The notes under the pieces are model-generated. The model did no database searches. It had not been told where the DNA came from and was given only the letters and a program-made list of their open reading frames with translations. Below are positions 1-8,515 of a stretch of DNA of 64,000 nt, piece by piece. Position 1 is the first letter of the stretch. Each line of letters opens with the position of its first letter. Made by a program: the position numbers and the translations under genes. The DNA comes from Brachybacterium fresconis (lineage in GTDB: Bacteria > Actinomycetota > Actinomycetes > Actinomycetales > Dermabacteraceae), in the NCBI RefSeq assembly GCF_017876515.1, contig NZ_JAGIOC010000001.1, positions 682,001 to 746,000 on the forward strand, written 5' to 3'.

Positions 1-745
1 AGACCTGGGAGAGGACCGGCAGGTCATGGGTCACGAAGATGACGCCCGACATGATGCCCTGCTCGACCATCGCCAGCAGCATCTCCACCAGCTTGCGCTG
101 GCTGGAGACGTCCAGGGCCGACGTGGGCTCGTCCGCGATCAGCAGCCGGGGGTTCTGCAGCGTGGAGATCACCGTGATCATGCGCTGCTTCATGCCGCCG
201 GACAGCTGGTGGGCGTAGGAGTCCAGCACCCGGACCGGCATCTCCAGCATCGTCAGCCGCTCGCGGGCGACGTCCAGGGCCTCGTCCTTGGTGACCTTCG
301 GGTCGTGGGCGCGCATGACGTCCTTGACCAGGCTGGAGATCCGCAGCGTCGGGCTGATGGAGTTCATCGCGCCCTGCGGGAGCATCGCCACGGTCCGTCC
401 CCGGTAGGGCCGGTGCCGGGCGAGGTCGGAGGCGTGCAGGGTCGACAGGTCGATCTCCTCCCCGTCGATCTCGAGGGTGCCGGAGAGCACGTACAGCGGC
501 GGGGTGGCGATCATCGACAGCGCGTTGCCGAGGGTGGTCTTGCCGCAGCCGGACTCCCCCGCCAGCCCCAGGATCTCCCCGTCGCCGAGCTGGAGGGAGA
601 CCCCGTCGACTGCAGTGAAGTCCTCCTCGCCGCCGCCGTAGACGCAGCGGATGTTCCGGGCCCGGGCCAGCGTGGCCCCGCGGGCGGAGGGGCCGGAGTC
701 GGCCCCCGGCGGGGCGCCCCCGGTGCTCGTGCGCTCATCGGTCAT
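1..745 (-). CDS. Peptide/nickel-type ABC transporter ATP-binding protein (DppD-like), partial
   Basis: This is the 5' part (248 codons) of an ABC ATPase that powers uptake of oligopeptides or similar solutes through the two permeases encoded just upstream. The Walker A motif GESGCGKT lies at residues 63-70, the signature LSGGMKQR at 181-188, Walker B LLIADEP at 201-207 and the H-loop histidine at 240. The rest, normally about 80 residues with the oligopeptide-specific C-terminal region, lies outside the window. The ATG at 745 overlaps the stop of the permease gene in an ATGA arrangement, which supports both the start and translational coupling. The first 30 residues are a Gly/Pro/Ala-rich extension with no recognisable domain. 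Family-level function is secure; the substrate is not known. Confidence 0.93.
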   Translation of the reverse strand, partial: MTDERTSTGGAPPGADSGPSARGATLARARNIRCVYGGGEEDFTAVDGVSLQLGDGEILGLAGESGCGKTTLGNALSMIATPPLYVLSGTLEIDGEEIDLSTLHASDLARHRPYRGRTVAMLPQGAMNSISPTLRISSLVKDVMRAHDPKVTKDEALDVARERLTMLEMPVRVLDSYAHQLSGGMKQRMITVISTLQNPRLLIADEPTSALDVSSQRKLVEMLLAMVEQGIMSGVIFVTHDLPVLSQV

Positions 746-1773
746 ACCGGATCACCTGCTTCGGATCGCTCGGGGTGCTCGTGCGTGCCCCCTGCACCGG
801 GGCCGGCGGGGGCGCCGGGGGCGACGGCCTGCTCCGCGAGCAGCCGCGCCTCCTCCTCACGCCGGGCGGCGGCCTGCTTCATCTGCTTGCGCTTGCCGCG
901 TCGCAGGCGCGGATTGAAGACCTCGTCGAGGCTGGCCTGCAGCAGCAGGAAGCCGAAGGAGACGAGGGTCAGCACCAGCGTCGGCGGCAGGAACGCCCAC
1001 CAGGCACCGCTGGCGACGGCCTGGAAGGCCAGCGCCCAATGCAGCTGGGTGCCCAGCGAGTTGACCCCGGAGGGGCCCAGGCCCAGCATCGACAGCGCGG
1101 CCTCGGCGAGGATGGCCCCGGCGACCTGCAGCACGAACGCCATCACGGCGTAGGACAGGATGTAGGGCAGCACATCCTTGAGCAGGATGCCGGGCAGGCG
1201 CACCCCGGACAGCCGGGCCACGTCGATGTGCTCGCGGGTGGCGACCGAGGAGGCCTGCGCGCGCACCGCCCTGGCCGTCCAGGGCCAGGAGGTGATCCCG
1301 ATGACGATCGCGAGCGACCAGATGGTGCTGTTGGGCAGCGACATCGAGATCAGGATCAGCACGACGATCGCCGGGATGGCCAGGACCACGTTGGTCACGC
1401 CCATCAGGAGTTCCTCGAACCAGCCGCCGACGTATCCGGCCAGCAGGCCGACGCCCACCCCGATGGTGGTGGCGACGATGCCGGCGACCAGGCCGATGAT
1501 CAGCGAGGTGCGGGTCCCGGCCATCAGCACGGCGATGACGTCGTGGCCGAAGTTGTCGGTGCCCATCAGCAGGCCGTTGCCCGGCGGGTCGTAGAGCGAC
1601 CCCACCTTCTCCGCCGGCCCCGTGGGGTAGACGAATCCGGCCAGGCTCATCAGGATCACGCCGGCCACGATGACCAGCGCGACCCAGAACCGGGCGGAGA
1701 CGTTGAACGAGCGCAGGGTGTTCGCCCGCGGCGCGGCCGTCTCCTCGGCCATGGAGGTGTTCACGGTCGACAT
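742..1773 (-). CDS. Peptide-type ABC transporter permease (DppC/OppC-like)
   Basis: This 343-residue inner-membrane permease is the DppC-type partner of the next permease in the operon. A cytoplasmic N-terminus leads into a membrane segment at about 30-50 and a periplasmic-type loop with DNFGHDV. The BPD_transp_1 core has several hydrophobic helices, and the EAA-like coupling loop (DVARLSGVRLPGILLKDVLP) lies near 180-200. After the last helix there is an unusual tail of about 45 residues, basic and then Gly/Ala/Pro-rich, which the family does not need. The gene begins 1 bp after the upstream permease gene and overlaps the ATPase start by 4 bp. The start ATG at 1773 gives the expected N-terminus. 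Confidence 0.93.
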   Translation of the reverse strand: MSTVNTSMAEETAAPRANTLRSFNVSARFWVALVIVAGVILMSLAGFVYPTGPAEKVGSLYDPPGNGLLMGTDNFGHDVIAVLMAGTRTSLIIGLVAGIVATTIGVGVGLLAGYVGGWFEELLMGVTNVVLAIPAIVVLILISMSLPNSTIWSLAIVIGITSWPWTARAVRAQASSVATREHIDVARLSGVRLPGILLKDVLPYILSYAVMAFVLQVAGAILAEAALSMLGLGPSGVNSLGTQLHWALAFQAVASGAWWAFLPPTLVLTLVSFGFLLLQASLDEVFNPRLRRGKRKQMKQAAARREEEARLLAEQAVAPGAPAGPGAGGTHEHPERSEAGDPV

Positions 1774-1774
1774 G

Positions 1775-2785
1775 TCACTTCTCCCCCGACTGTGCGGCGC
1801 GGATGCGCGGGTCGACGATGCCGTAGACGATCTCCACGGCGAAGTTCGCCACCAGCACCGCGACGGTGATGATCAGCGTGATGGCCTGGATGACCGGGTA
1901 GTCGTTGGCGGCGATCGCGTTGAACAGGAGCGTGCCGACCCCGGGATAGCTGAACACCAGCTCGGTGATCAGCGCCCCGCCCACCAGCGTGCCGATGGCC
2001 AGGGCGAGGCCCGTGATCTGCGGGAGCATCGCATTGCGGAAGATGTACTGGGTGATCTTGTTGTCCCGGATGCCCATCGCCCGGGCGTAGTTGACGTAGT
2101 CGCCGCCCAGCTCGTAGATGGCCATCGAGCGCATGCCGACGGCCTGGCCGCCGATGAACACGATCACCAGCGACAGGAACGGCAGCCAGTAGTAGCTCAG
2201 CGCGTCCCACAGGAAGGAGATGCTGAGCTCCGGCGTGAGCCCCAGGGAATAGGCGCCGCCGACGGGGAAGAACCCGACCGCCACCGCGAACACGTACAGC
2301 AGGATGATCGAGAGGCAGTAGTACGGCATGGCCGAGAGGAACAGCGAGGTGGTGAACACCGAGCGGTCCCAGTTCCCGCCCCGGAACGCGGCGATCGCGC
2401 CGATGATGTTGCCGAGGATCCAGCCGACCAGGATCGCGGGCAGCTGGATGGCGATCGACCAGGGCAGCGCCTGGCCGACCAGCTCGTTGACGGAGGCGGG
2501 GTAATAGGCGAAGGACGTGCCCAGGTCCCCGGTGAACACCTTGCCGAGATAGGTGAAGAACTGCTGCCACAGGGGCTGGTCGAGTCCGAACTCGGCCACG
2601 TAGCTCTCGTACACCTTCTGCTGCTGCTCACTGGTGACCGATCCCCCGCGGGAGAGGTTGGAGACGATGACGTCGACGGGATTGCCCGGGACGAGCCGGG
2701 GCAGCAGGAAGTTCAGACTCACTGCTGCCACCAGCGCGACCAGGTACCAGATCGACTTCCGGGCGATGTAGCGACCGAGCTTCAC
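1775..2785 (-). CDS. Peptide-type ABC transporter permease (DppB/OppB-like)
   Basis: This 336-residue permease of the DppB type starts with the usual short Arg/Lys-containing N-terminus and a first helix (YLVALVAAVSLNFLLPRLVPG), where the LPRLVPGNP motif is typical of DppB proteins. The extracytoplasmic loop follows, then the conserved transmembrane core; the EAA-type loop (NYARAMGIRDNKITQYIFRN) lies near 230-250. It would form a heterodimer with the adjacent DppC-like protein. It is 9 bp downstream of the binding-protein gene. Nothing in the sequence identifies the substrate. Confidence 0.93.
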   Translation of the reverse strand: MKLGRYIARKSIWYLVALVAAVSLNFLLPRLVPGNPVDVIVSNLSRGGSVTSEQQQKVYESYVAEFGLDQPLWQQFFTYLGKVFTGDLGTSFAYYPASVNELVGQALPWSIAIQLPAILVGWILGNIIGAIAAFRGGNWDRSVFTTSLFLSAMPYYCLSIILLYVFAVAVGFFPVGGAYSLGLTPELSISFLWDALSYYWLPFLSLVIVFIGGQAVGMRSMAIYELGGDYVNYARAMGIRDNKITQYIFRNAMLPQITGLALAIGTLVGGALITELVFSYPGVGTLLFNAIAANDYPVIQAITLIITVAVLVANFAVEIVYGIVDPRIRAAQSGEK

Positions 2786-2794
2786 CGGCGCTCC

Positions 2795-4621
2795 TCACTC
2801 GCCGATCTTCTTCAGCTCGAAGATCCACGTGTTGCCGGCGCCGCGGAACATCGGCGGGGCGTAGTCGTTGTCCTCGGTGGGCCAGTTCGTCCAGTTCGAG
2901 GCGTTGAACTCGAAGAACTCATCGGGGCGGTACATGAGCGGGAAGGCGGGGACCTCCGCGCGGTACAGCTCGTCCAGCGCCGTCAGCGCCTCCTTCTTGG
3001 AGTCGTCGTCCGGGGCCGCGGCGGCGACCTCGAGCAGATCGTTGACCTCGCCGTTCTCCCAGCGCCCGTAGTTGCGGTAGGCGGTCTGGCCGAGCTCGAC
3101 CATGTCGACGTTGCTCATCACGTCGCTGAAGCGCTGCCACGGTGTGGCGGGGTTGGTGCCGGCGACGTACCAGCAGGCCATGGCGAAGTCGCCGTTCTGG
3201 ATGGCGGTGGTGACCTGGGCCTGCTGGGGGAAGTTCGTCGAGGCGTCGACGCCGATGTCCTGGAAGTTCTTGGACACGATCTTCAGCGCGGCGTTCCAGT
3301 CCGTCCATCCCTGCGGGGTGATCATCTTCCAGGGGCCGAGCTTCTGCCCGTCCTTGGCGTAGATGCCGTCGTCGCCCTTGGCGTAGCCCGCCTCCTGCAG
3401 CAGCGACTCGGCCTTCTCGGCGTCGTAGGCCCAGCCGTCGGCCTTCGCCTTGTCGCGGTCCAGCCACTGGTCCTCGGCGCCGTCGGGGATGATCAGCGAG
3501 GCCAGCACCTGCGAGGAGTAGCCGGACATGGCGGTCTCGGCGATCGAGGCGTAGTCCACCGCATAGGCCAGGGCCTTGCGGACCTTCGGGTCGTCCAGGC
3601 CGGGGGTCGTGGCGTTCATGAGGAACATCGGCACCGAGCCGGGCACGTAGTAGGGCTCCTCCTGGAGGTAGGTGCCCACCGGCTTGCCCGACTCCCACAT
3701 CTTCCAGATCTGCGGGACGAACTGCTGCATCACGTCCAGCGCGCCGGACTGGAACTTGATGTTGCCGTCCTCGTTGGACTTGAAGATCGGGTGGATGATC
3801 TTCGACATCTTCGGCAGGCCGCCGTAGAACTCCTCGCCCCAGTAGTCCTCGTTGCGGGCGAGGATGATCTGGGTCTGGTCGGCGAGCTCGAGGGTGAACG
3901 GGCCGGTGCCGATCGCCTCGTCGGTCTCCCAGCTGGCCACGTTCTTGCCGGTCTCCTCCACGACCTTCTCGAAGACCGCCTTCGGCACGATGAACTGCTG
4001 GGCGAGCTGGGCGAGGACGGCGCCGACGTTCTTGCGCTCGGCGTTGATCGCGATGCTGATCGTCTTCCCGTCGGCGGTCATCTCGTCGACCTCGGTCCAG
4101 AAGGAGGCGACGCCCAGGCCGGGGTCGATCTTGCCGAGCTCGAAGGTGTACAGCGCGTCGTCCGCGGTGAACTCCGAGCCGTCGTGCCAGGTGATGCCGT
4201 CCTGGAGGGTCAGCGAGATGGACTCGTTGCCGTCGACCTTGTAGGACGCCGCCAGCCCGGGCAGCAGCTCGCCGGAGACGATGTCGAAGCGCAGCAGCGT
4301 CTCGTAGACGTACTGGGCCACGTTGGAGGACGCGGGCCAGGCCGGAGCGCCCGCGAAGGTGTTGAAGTTGGTGGGCGGGCTCCACTGGAAGCCGGCGATG
4401 AACAGCTGGTCGGCGGCGTCTCCGCTGCGTCCCGTGCCGGCCTCGCCGTTGTTGCCGACGCCGACGAGCTCCTCGCCCTCGTCCCCGCCGCCGCCACCGC
4501 CGGTGGCGCCGCCGCAGGCCGCGAGGGCTGCAGCTCCGCCGAGGGCTCCGGTGGTCGCCAGGAAGCGTCGGCGAGTGGTTCCGTCAGAGATGGAGAATCT
4601 GTGCGATTGCTGCGCGGTCAT
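2795..4621 (-). CDS. Extracellular solute-binding lipoprotein, family 5 (peptide/nickel type)
   Basis: This 608-residue substrate-binding lipoprotein heads the operon. It has a twin-arginine-like signal (TTRRRFLATTG at 15-25) ending in the lipobox LAAC with Cys36, followed by a Gly-rich spacer. The mature part has the SBP_bac_5 fold features: YETLLRFD near the N-terminus, W-H-DG-EFTADD, and a long C-terminal lobe. At about 600 residues it is at the large end of the family, as for oligopeptide binders. The RR motif suggests Tat export, then lipidation and anchoring outside the membrane. The upstream leader (4622-4660) carries a 16-bp palindrome. The ligand is unknown. Confidence 0.92.
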   Translation of the reverse strand: MTAQQSHRFSISDGTTRRRFLATTGALGGAAALAACGGATGGGGGGDEGEELVGVGNNGEAGTGRSGDAADQLFIAGFQWSPPTNFNTFAGAPAWPASSNVAQYVYETLLRFDIVSGELLPGLAASYKVDGNESISLTLQDGITWHDGSEFTADDALYTFELGKIDPGLGVASFWTEVDEMTADGKTISIAINAERKNVGAVLAQLAQQFIVPKAVFEKVVEETGKNVASWETDEAIGTGPFTLELADQTQIILARNEDYWGEEFYGGLPKMSKIIHPIFKSNEDGNIKFQSGALDVMQQFVPQIWKMWESGKPVGTYLQEEPYYVPGSVPMFLMNATTPGLDDPKVRKALAYAVDYASIAETAMSGYSSQVLASLIIPDGAEDQWLDRDKAKADGWAYDAEKAESLLQEAGYAKGDDGIYAKDGQKLGPWKMITPQGWTDWNAALKIVSKNFQDIGVDASTNFPQQAQVTTAIQNGDFAMACWYVAGTNPATPWQRFSDVMSNVDMVELGQTAYRNYGRWENGEVNDLLEVAAAAPDDDSKKEALTALDELYRAEVPAFPLMYRPDEFFEFNASNWTNWPTEDNDYAPPMFRGAGNTWIFELKKIGE

Positions 4622-4643
4622 GGCTGACCCCTCTCTCGGAGTG

Positions 4644-4659
4644 CGCTCCCGCGGGAGCG
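4644..4659. promoter_or_regulatory. Perfect 16-bp palindrome in the leader of the first peptide ABC operon
   Basis: CGCTCCCGCGGGAGCG is self-complementary over all 16 bases and sits 23-38 nt upstream of the binding-protein ATG at 4621. It could be a repressor site or a leader hairpin. Such GC palindromes are somewhat easier to find in a 70% GC genome, so the functional reading is an inference. Confidence 0.35.
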
Positions 4660-4878
4660 ACGGGACGTCATCGACCCGTGGACCTTGATTGAACCTCTGC
4701 GAGCGGCAAAACCTCCATTGGTAGGCGTTACGGTCCTATAACGATTGTGATGTACCTCACCGCCAGCGTGATCCTTCCGTGCAGAGCACCTGTGCGCCGG
4801 GGAGCCGGTCCCTGGTCCCCGCCCCGCAGTCGGGGCCCGTGCGGGGCTCTGCTAGCTTGCCTGCGGAGGTGGTTCCCC

Positions 4879-5601
4879 ATGGATTCCCCCGTCGGGCTCT
4901 TCACCAGCACGTCCATCGTCGAGACCGAGCTGCTGCTGGCCGCGTTCGCGCTGTGCTCGCTGATCGGTCTCGAGCGGCAGTTCCGGCAGAAGGCGGCCGG
5001 ATTCCGCACGCATGTGCTGGTCGGACTGGGCTCCTGCGCGTTCACCCTGGTCTCGGTCTACGGGTTCTCCGCCGTGATCGGCGACGACGTGCGGCTGGAT
5101 CCCTCCCGCATCGCCGCCCAGATCGTCTCCGGCATCGGGTTCCTCGGCGCCGGCGTCATCTTCAAGGGGCGCAACGTGGTGCGCGGGCTGACCACGGCGG
5201 CGACCATCTGGGTCGCCGCGGCCGTGGGGATGGCCTGCGGGGCGGGAATGCTCTCCCTCGCGATCCTGCTGACGATCCTGCATCTGGTGACCCTGTTCGT
5301 GGTCGCTCCGCTGATGCACCGGCTGCCGTCCCCGGATGCGAAGCGACTGCTGCGGATCACCTACGTCGACGGTGCCGGGGTGCTTCGCGACCTGCTGGGG
5401 GTGGCGACGACCATGGGGTTCACGAGCTCGATCGAGCACAGTCGGCGCACCGACCACGGCGACCGCCACGTCGTGGTCATGGACGTGAGGTTCCACGGCA
5501 AGCCCCCGGTGCGGGAACTGATCCCCCAGTTGATGGAGCTCGAGGGGGTCGATCGCGTCGCCCTGCGCCGCGACGACGACCCCGACGACGACCAGTCCTG
5601 A
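4879..5601 (+). CDS. MgtC/SapB family membrane protein
   Basis: This 240-residue protein has an N-terminal MgtC domain of about five hydrophobic segments, starting with ELLLAAFALCSLIGLERQ and including GIGFLGAGVIFKG, the family hallmark. A soluble C-terminal region (about 150-235) resembles the ACT-like tail of MgtC proteins. MgtC proteins are linked to growth at low Mg2+ and, in pathogens, to inhibition of F1Fo ATPase; whether this one does so is unknown. The start at 4879 was chosen because GGAGG lies 9 nt upstream and a -10-like TAGCTT lies at 4853-4858. Earlier in-frame starts would add a non-family extension through the promoter. It is a single gene, convergent with the FAD protein gene. 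Confidence 0.88.
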   Translation: MDSPVGLFTSTSIVETELLLAAFALCSLIGLERQFRQKAAGFRTHVLVGLGSCAFTLVSVYGFSAVIGDDVRLDPSRIAAQIVSGIGFLGAGVIFKGRNVVRGLTTAATIWVAAAVGMACGAGMLSLAILLTILHLVTLFVVAPLMHRLPSPDAKRLLRITYVDGAGVLRDLLGVATTMGFTSSIEHSRRTDHGDRHVVVMDVRFHGKPPVRELIPQLMELEGVDRVALRRDDDPDDDQS

Positions 5602-5679
5602 TGCACCGGCGCACCGCGGGCCGCGAGAGCTCCTGCCCCTCCGCCGCTCTGCGGGCCGCGGGGCTTCTGATCCACCGGT

Positions 5680-5698
5680 GCGCCTGATCTTCAGGCGC
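5680..5698. terminator. Short hairpin between convergent genes
   Basis: GCGCCTGA and TCAGGCGC form a perfect 8-bp stem with a 3-nt loop at the end of the FAD-protein gene. It lies between that gene and the mgtC-like gene coming from the other side. A second pair of arms, GGCGCACCG at 5608-5616 and CGGTGCGCC at 5676-5684, spans the rest of the gap. There is no T-run, which is common for actinobacterial terminators. Confidence 0.5.
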
Positions 5699-7580
5699 TG
5701 ACGGCCGCCCGCACCCGCGCCATGATCTGCTTGGCGGCGACGTCCGCCCCGGCCAGCAGCGGGGACGGCACGCCCGGCGTGGCGCCGATGGCGCTGCCGG
5801 GCTGGGTGCTCAGCGCCGGGATGCCGAGCACGATGACGGCGGGGTCGACGGTGCCGTCGGCCGCGATCAGGTTGTGGCCGCGGAGGGCGTCCTCGGCGAT
5901 CTCGGCGCCGGTGGCTTCCAGGCTCTGGGTCGGGACTTCGTCGACCGTGTGGATCCGGGCGCGCCCGGTGGCCAGCAGCGCACGCAGCAGGGGGTCGTCG
6001 GTCTCGGGGATCCTGCCCTTGGACATGCGGGTCTCCAGCAGGACGGTCGCGGTGGCGACACGGCCGGTGATCGGCGAGGCCGCGCGGAAGCGGCCCAGCT
6101 GCTCGTCGGCCTCGATCACGGTCTGCGGGCCGAGCAGCTCGATCACGCCGGACTCGATCAGCGCCAGCACCAGGCGCACGCGGTCCGCGGGCGGACCGGA
6201 GGCCAGGGCCAGCGAGTCGCCGTCGAACCAGCCGAGCACGTCCCGGGCCAGGGAGCGGCCGTGGAAGGCGCCGAGCCGGATCAGGCGTCCCACCTGCTTG
6301 CGCAGGGCGCCCATGGCGCCGTTGACCGCCGCTCGGGGGTGGCGGTCGGGGTCCGACAGCGAGCCGAGCTCGTCCTCGATCAGCCGATCGACCAGCGCGT
6401 CCCACGCCGCACCGCTGACGGGCTCGCCGCCGGTGGGGCGGTGCAGCTCGTCCAGGGTCCAGGTCCAGCGGGCCTTGCCGATGGCAGCTTCCAGCACGGC
6501 GTCGACCTCGTCCTGGGTCCCTGCGCTCGCCAGGGCGTCCATCCAATCGCCGTCGATCGCCGCGGGGACGAGCTCCGTGAGGGCCTCGAGGTACACGCGG
6601 GCGAACTCGCGGGACAGGATCGGCCACACCTCGGCGGCGAAGCACACGTCGGAACGCTCCGCGAGGGTCTGGAACCACTCGGGGGTCGCCCACCGAGCGG
6701 TGAAGGGGCGTACGGTGCGGCCGCCGTCGGGCTTGGAGCGGTAGGGCACGCCGCGGCGGGAGCCGACCACCAGGTGCGGTTCGCGGCCGCTGGGGAGATA
6801 GCGCAGGCGGCCGGCCGGGTCGCCGGGAACGGGCTCGACCGCTCCGCCCCACTCGGCGGCGAGCTGGCCGATGACGTCGAAGAAGTTCGCGCCCAGGCCG
6901 CGCACCAGCACCGTCTGCCCGGCGGGCAGAGCGGTGTAGTCGCGCTCGGCGGGCATGCCGGGTTCGACGTAGCGCAGACCGAAGCGCCCGGCCGCCTCGG
7001 CCAGGGCGGTCACCTCCGGATCGCGGCGGGCCTGGACCATGCCCTGGGCCAGCACCACGGTGGGGGCGGCCAGGCGGCGACCGTCGGCCAGCACCACGAC
7101 GGTGTCCTCGCCCGAGCGCTCGAGGTCGACGACCAGAGCGTGGATCTCGGTGACCTCGACGTACCCGGCGGCGATCGCGGCATCGAGCTGATCGCGGAAA
7201 TAGGCACCCTGCAGCCGACGGGTGGGGAACGTGGCGCCGACCAGGGTGCGGGCCTCCTCGAGCACCCAGTCCCCCAGCGGGTGACCGCCGGAGTCCGTGA
7301 CGGACCGCGCCCAGTCCACGAGGTCCGGACCGGGGGCGGCCGGGCCGGACATCGGGGTCGAGGCGTCGGGGTGGATGGTGGTGGCGTCGGCCTGGGTGTT
7401 GTTGAGGTACTCGGCAGGCTGGTCGATCAGCCAGGTGGCTCCCGGGCCGACGGCGAGGGAGTCGATCACGGCGAGCCGGGCGGGCTCTCCCCCGTCGGCC
7501 GCCACCCGGGCGGCGGTGCGCAGCACGGTGGCGACGCCGCGGGGCCCGCCGCCGACGAGGATCGCGTCCAGAGTGCTCAT
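5691..7580 (-). CDS. FAD/NAD(P)-binding protein (NAD_binding_9 type)
   Basis: This 629-residue soluble protein begins with a dinucleotide-binding motif (GGGPRG at 10-15) followed by a Rossmann-like strand and acidic end. This is the pattern of the FAD-NAD(P)-binding proteins of the PF13454 group, which are distant relatives of flavin N-hydroxylating monooxygenases. It is the last gene of a five-gene operon with a Fec-type importer, and its ATG overlaps the stop of the importer ATPase gene (ATGA). The position suggests a redox step on an imported metallophore, or reductive iron release, but no substrate motif is visible. The C-terminal part (about 400-629) is not recognised beyond the family. 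Confidence 0.8.
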   Translation of the reverse strand: MSTLDAILVGGGPRGVATVLRTAARVAADGGEPARLAVIDSLAVGPGATWLIDQPAEYLNNTQADATTIHPDASTPMSGPAAPGPDLVDWARSVTDSGGHPLGDWVLEEARTLVGATFPTRRLQGAYFRDQLDAAIAAGYVEVTEIHALVVDLERSGEDTVVVLADGRRLAAPTVVLAQGMVQARRDPEVTALAEAAGRFGLRYVEPGMPAERDYTALPAGQTVLVRGLGANFFDVIGQLAAEWGGAVEPVPGDPAGRLRYLPSGREPHLVVGSRRGVPYRSKPDGGRTVRPFTARWATPEWFQTLAERSDVCFAAEVWPILSREFARVYLEALTELVPAAIDGDWMDALASAGTQDEVDAVLEAAIGKARWTWTLDELHRPTGGEPVSGAAWDALVDRLIEDELGSLSDPDRHPRAAVNGAMGALRKQVGRLIRLGAFHGRSLARDVLGWFDGDSLALASGPPADRVRLVLALIESGVIELLGPQTVIEADEQLGRFRAASPITGRVATATVLLETRMSKGRIPETDDPLLRALLATGRARIHTVDEVPTQSLEATGAEIAEDALRGHNLIAADGTVDPAVIVLGIPALSTQPGSAIGATPGVPSPLLAGADVAAKQIMARVRAAVSA

Positions 7581-8515
7581 CGAGAGCTCACGGCAGCCGC
7601 CAGGTCGCTGTCGCGGCGGTCCGCGGCGGACGCCTCGGCATCGCGCGCCGTGGACTCTGCGGACTCGGCGGCTCCGGTGTCGTCGGCCCCGGTGTCGTCG
7701 GCGTCCGCGGCGAGCTCGTCGAGCCGGGCCCCGGTGCGGGTGAACCCTTGCTCGTCCACGCGCGGGCGCACCTCCACGGTGTCGGTGCCGGTGGCGACCT
7801 CGACGTCCACCTCGTAGACGGTGCGCAGGGTCGAGGCCTGCAGCGCGTCGGCGGGGGCGCCATCGGCGGTGACGGAGCCCTCGTGCAGCACGATCACCTG
7901 GTCGCAGTAGCGGGCGGCGTGGTTGAGGTCGTGGATGGCGATCAGCGCGCTGATGCCCTCCTCGCGGGTGATCTGGCGGACCAGCTGCAGCGTCTCGATC
8001 TGGTAGCGCAGGTCCAGCGCACTGGTGGGCTCGTCCAGCAGCAGCACGCGGGTGTCCTGGGCCAGGGCCCGTGCGATCAGGGCGCGCTGGGCCTGACCGC
8101 CGGAGAGCTCGGACATGCTGCGCTCGGCCAGATCGGTCAGACCCATCCGCACGATCGCGTCCTCGACCTTCGAGCGGTCCTCCTCTCGCGGGGTGAGCCC
8201 GTAGTGCGGGGTGCGGCCCAGCATCACGGCCTCGCGCACCGTGAGGTCGAAGGGGGCGTCCCCGGCCTGCGGGACGTAGCCGACGACCTTCGCGAGCTCG
8301 CGCCGCCCGAGAGAGGCGGTGGCGCGGCCCTCGACCGTGACGTGCCCGGCCTTCGCACGGTGCACCCCGGCGATGGCCTTGACCAGGGTGGACTTCCCGG
8401 AGCCGTTGGGGCCCAGCAGCGCGCAGAAGGCCCCGGGGGCGACCTCGAAGGAGATGTCCTCGAGGATTGCCCGCTTGCCGTAGGAGAAGGAGAGGTGATC
8501 GACGGTGAGGCTCAC
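7577..8515 (-). CDS. Iron/siderophore-type ABC transporter ATP-binding protein
   Basis: This 312-residue ATPase of the FecE/FhuC class energises the FecCD-type permease encoded upstream. Walker A GPNGSGKST is at residues 35-43, a Q-loop (YVPQAGD) follows, then the signature LSGGQAQR, Walker B LLLDEPTSALD and the H-loop in IAIHDLNHA. The GTG at 8515 overlaps the permease stop (GTGA), giving the normal N-terminus (SLTVDHLSFSYG). After the usual C-terminus there is an additional tail of about 60 residues rich in Ala, Asp, Thr and Ser, not needed for the fold and probably disordered. The substrate class (ferric siderophore or other metal chelate, possibly cobalamin) is inferred from the permease and binding protein. 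Confidence 0.93.
   Translation of the reverse strand: MSLTVDHLSFSYGKRAILEDISFEVAPGAFCALLGPNGSGKSTLVKAIAGVHRAKAGHVTVEGRATASLGRRELAKVVGYVPQAGDAPFDLTVREAVMLGRTPHYGLTPREEDRSKVEDAIVRMGLTDLAERSMSELSGGQAQRALIARALAQDTRVLLLDEPTSALDLRYQIETLQLVRQITREEGISALIAIHDLNHAARYCDQVIVLHEGSVTADGAPADALQASTLRTVYEVDVEVATGTDTVEVRPRVDEQGFTRTGARLDELAADADDTGADDTGAAESAESTARDAEASAADRRDSDLAAAVSSR

Noticed and set aside
1670..4627. Open frame of nearly 1000 codons on the plus strand across the first peptide operon.
   Set aside because: It is antisense to three well-supported transporter genes and has low-complexity, His/Asp/Val-rich sequence of no family.
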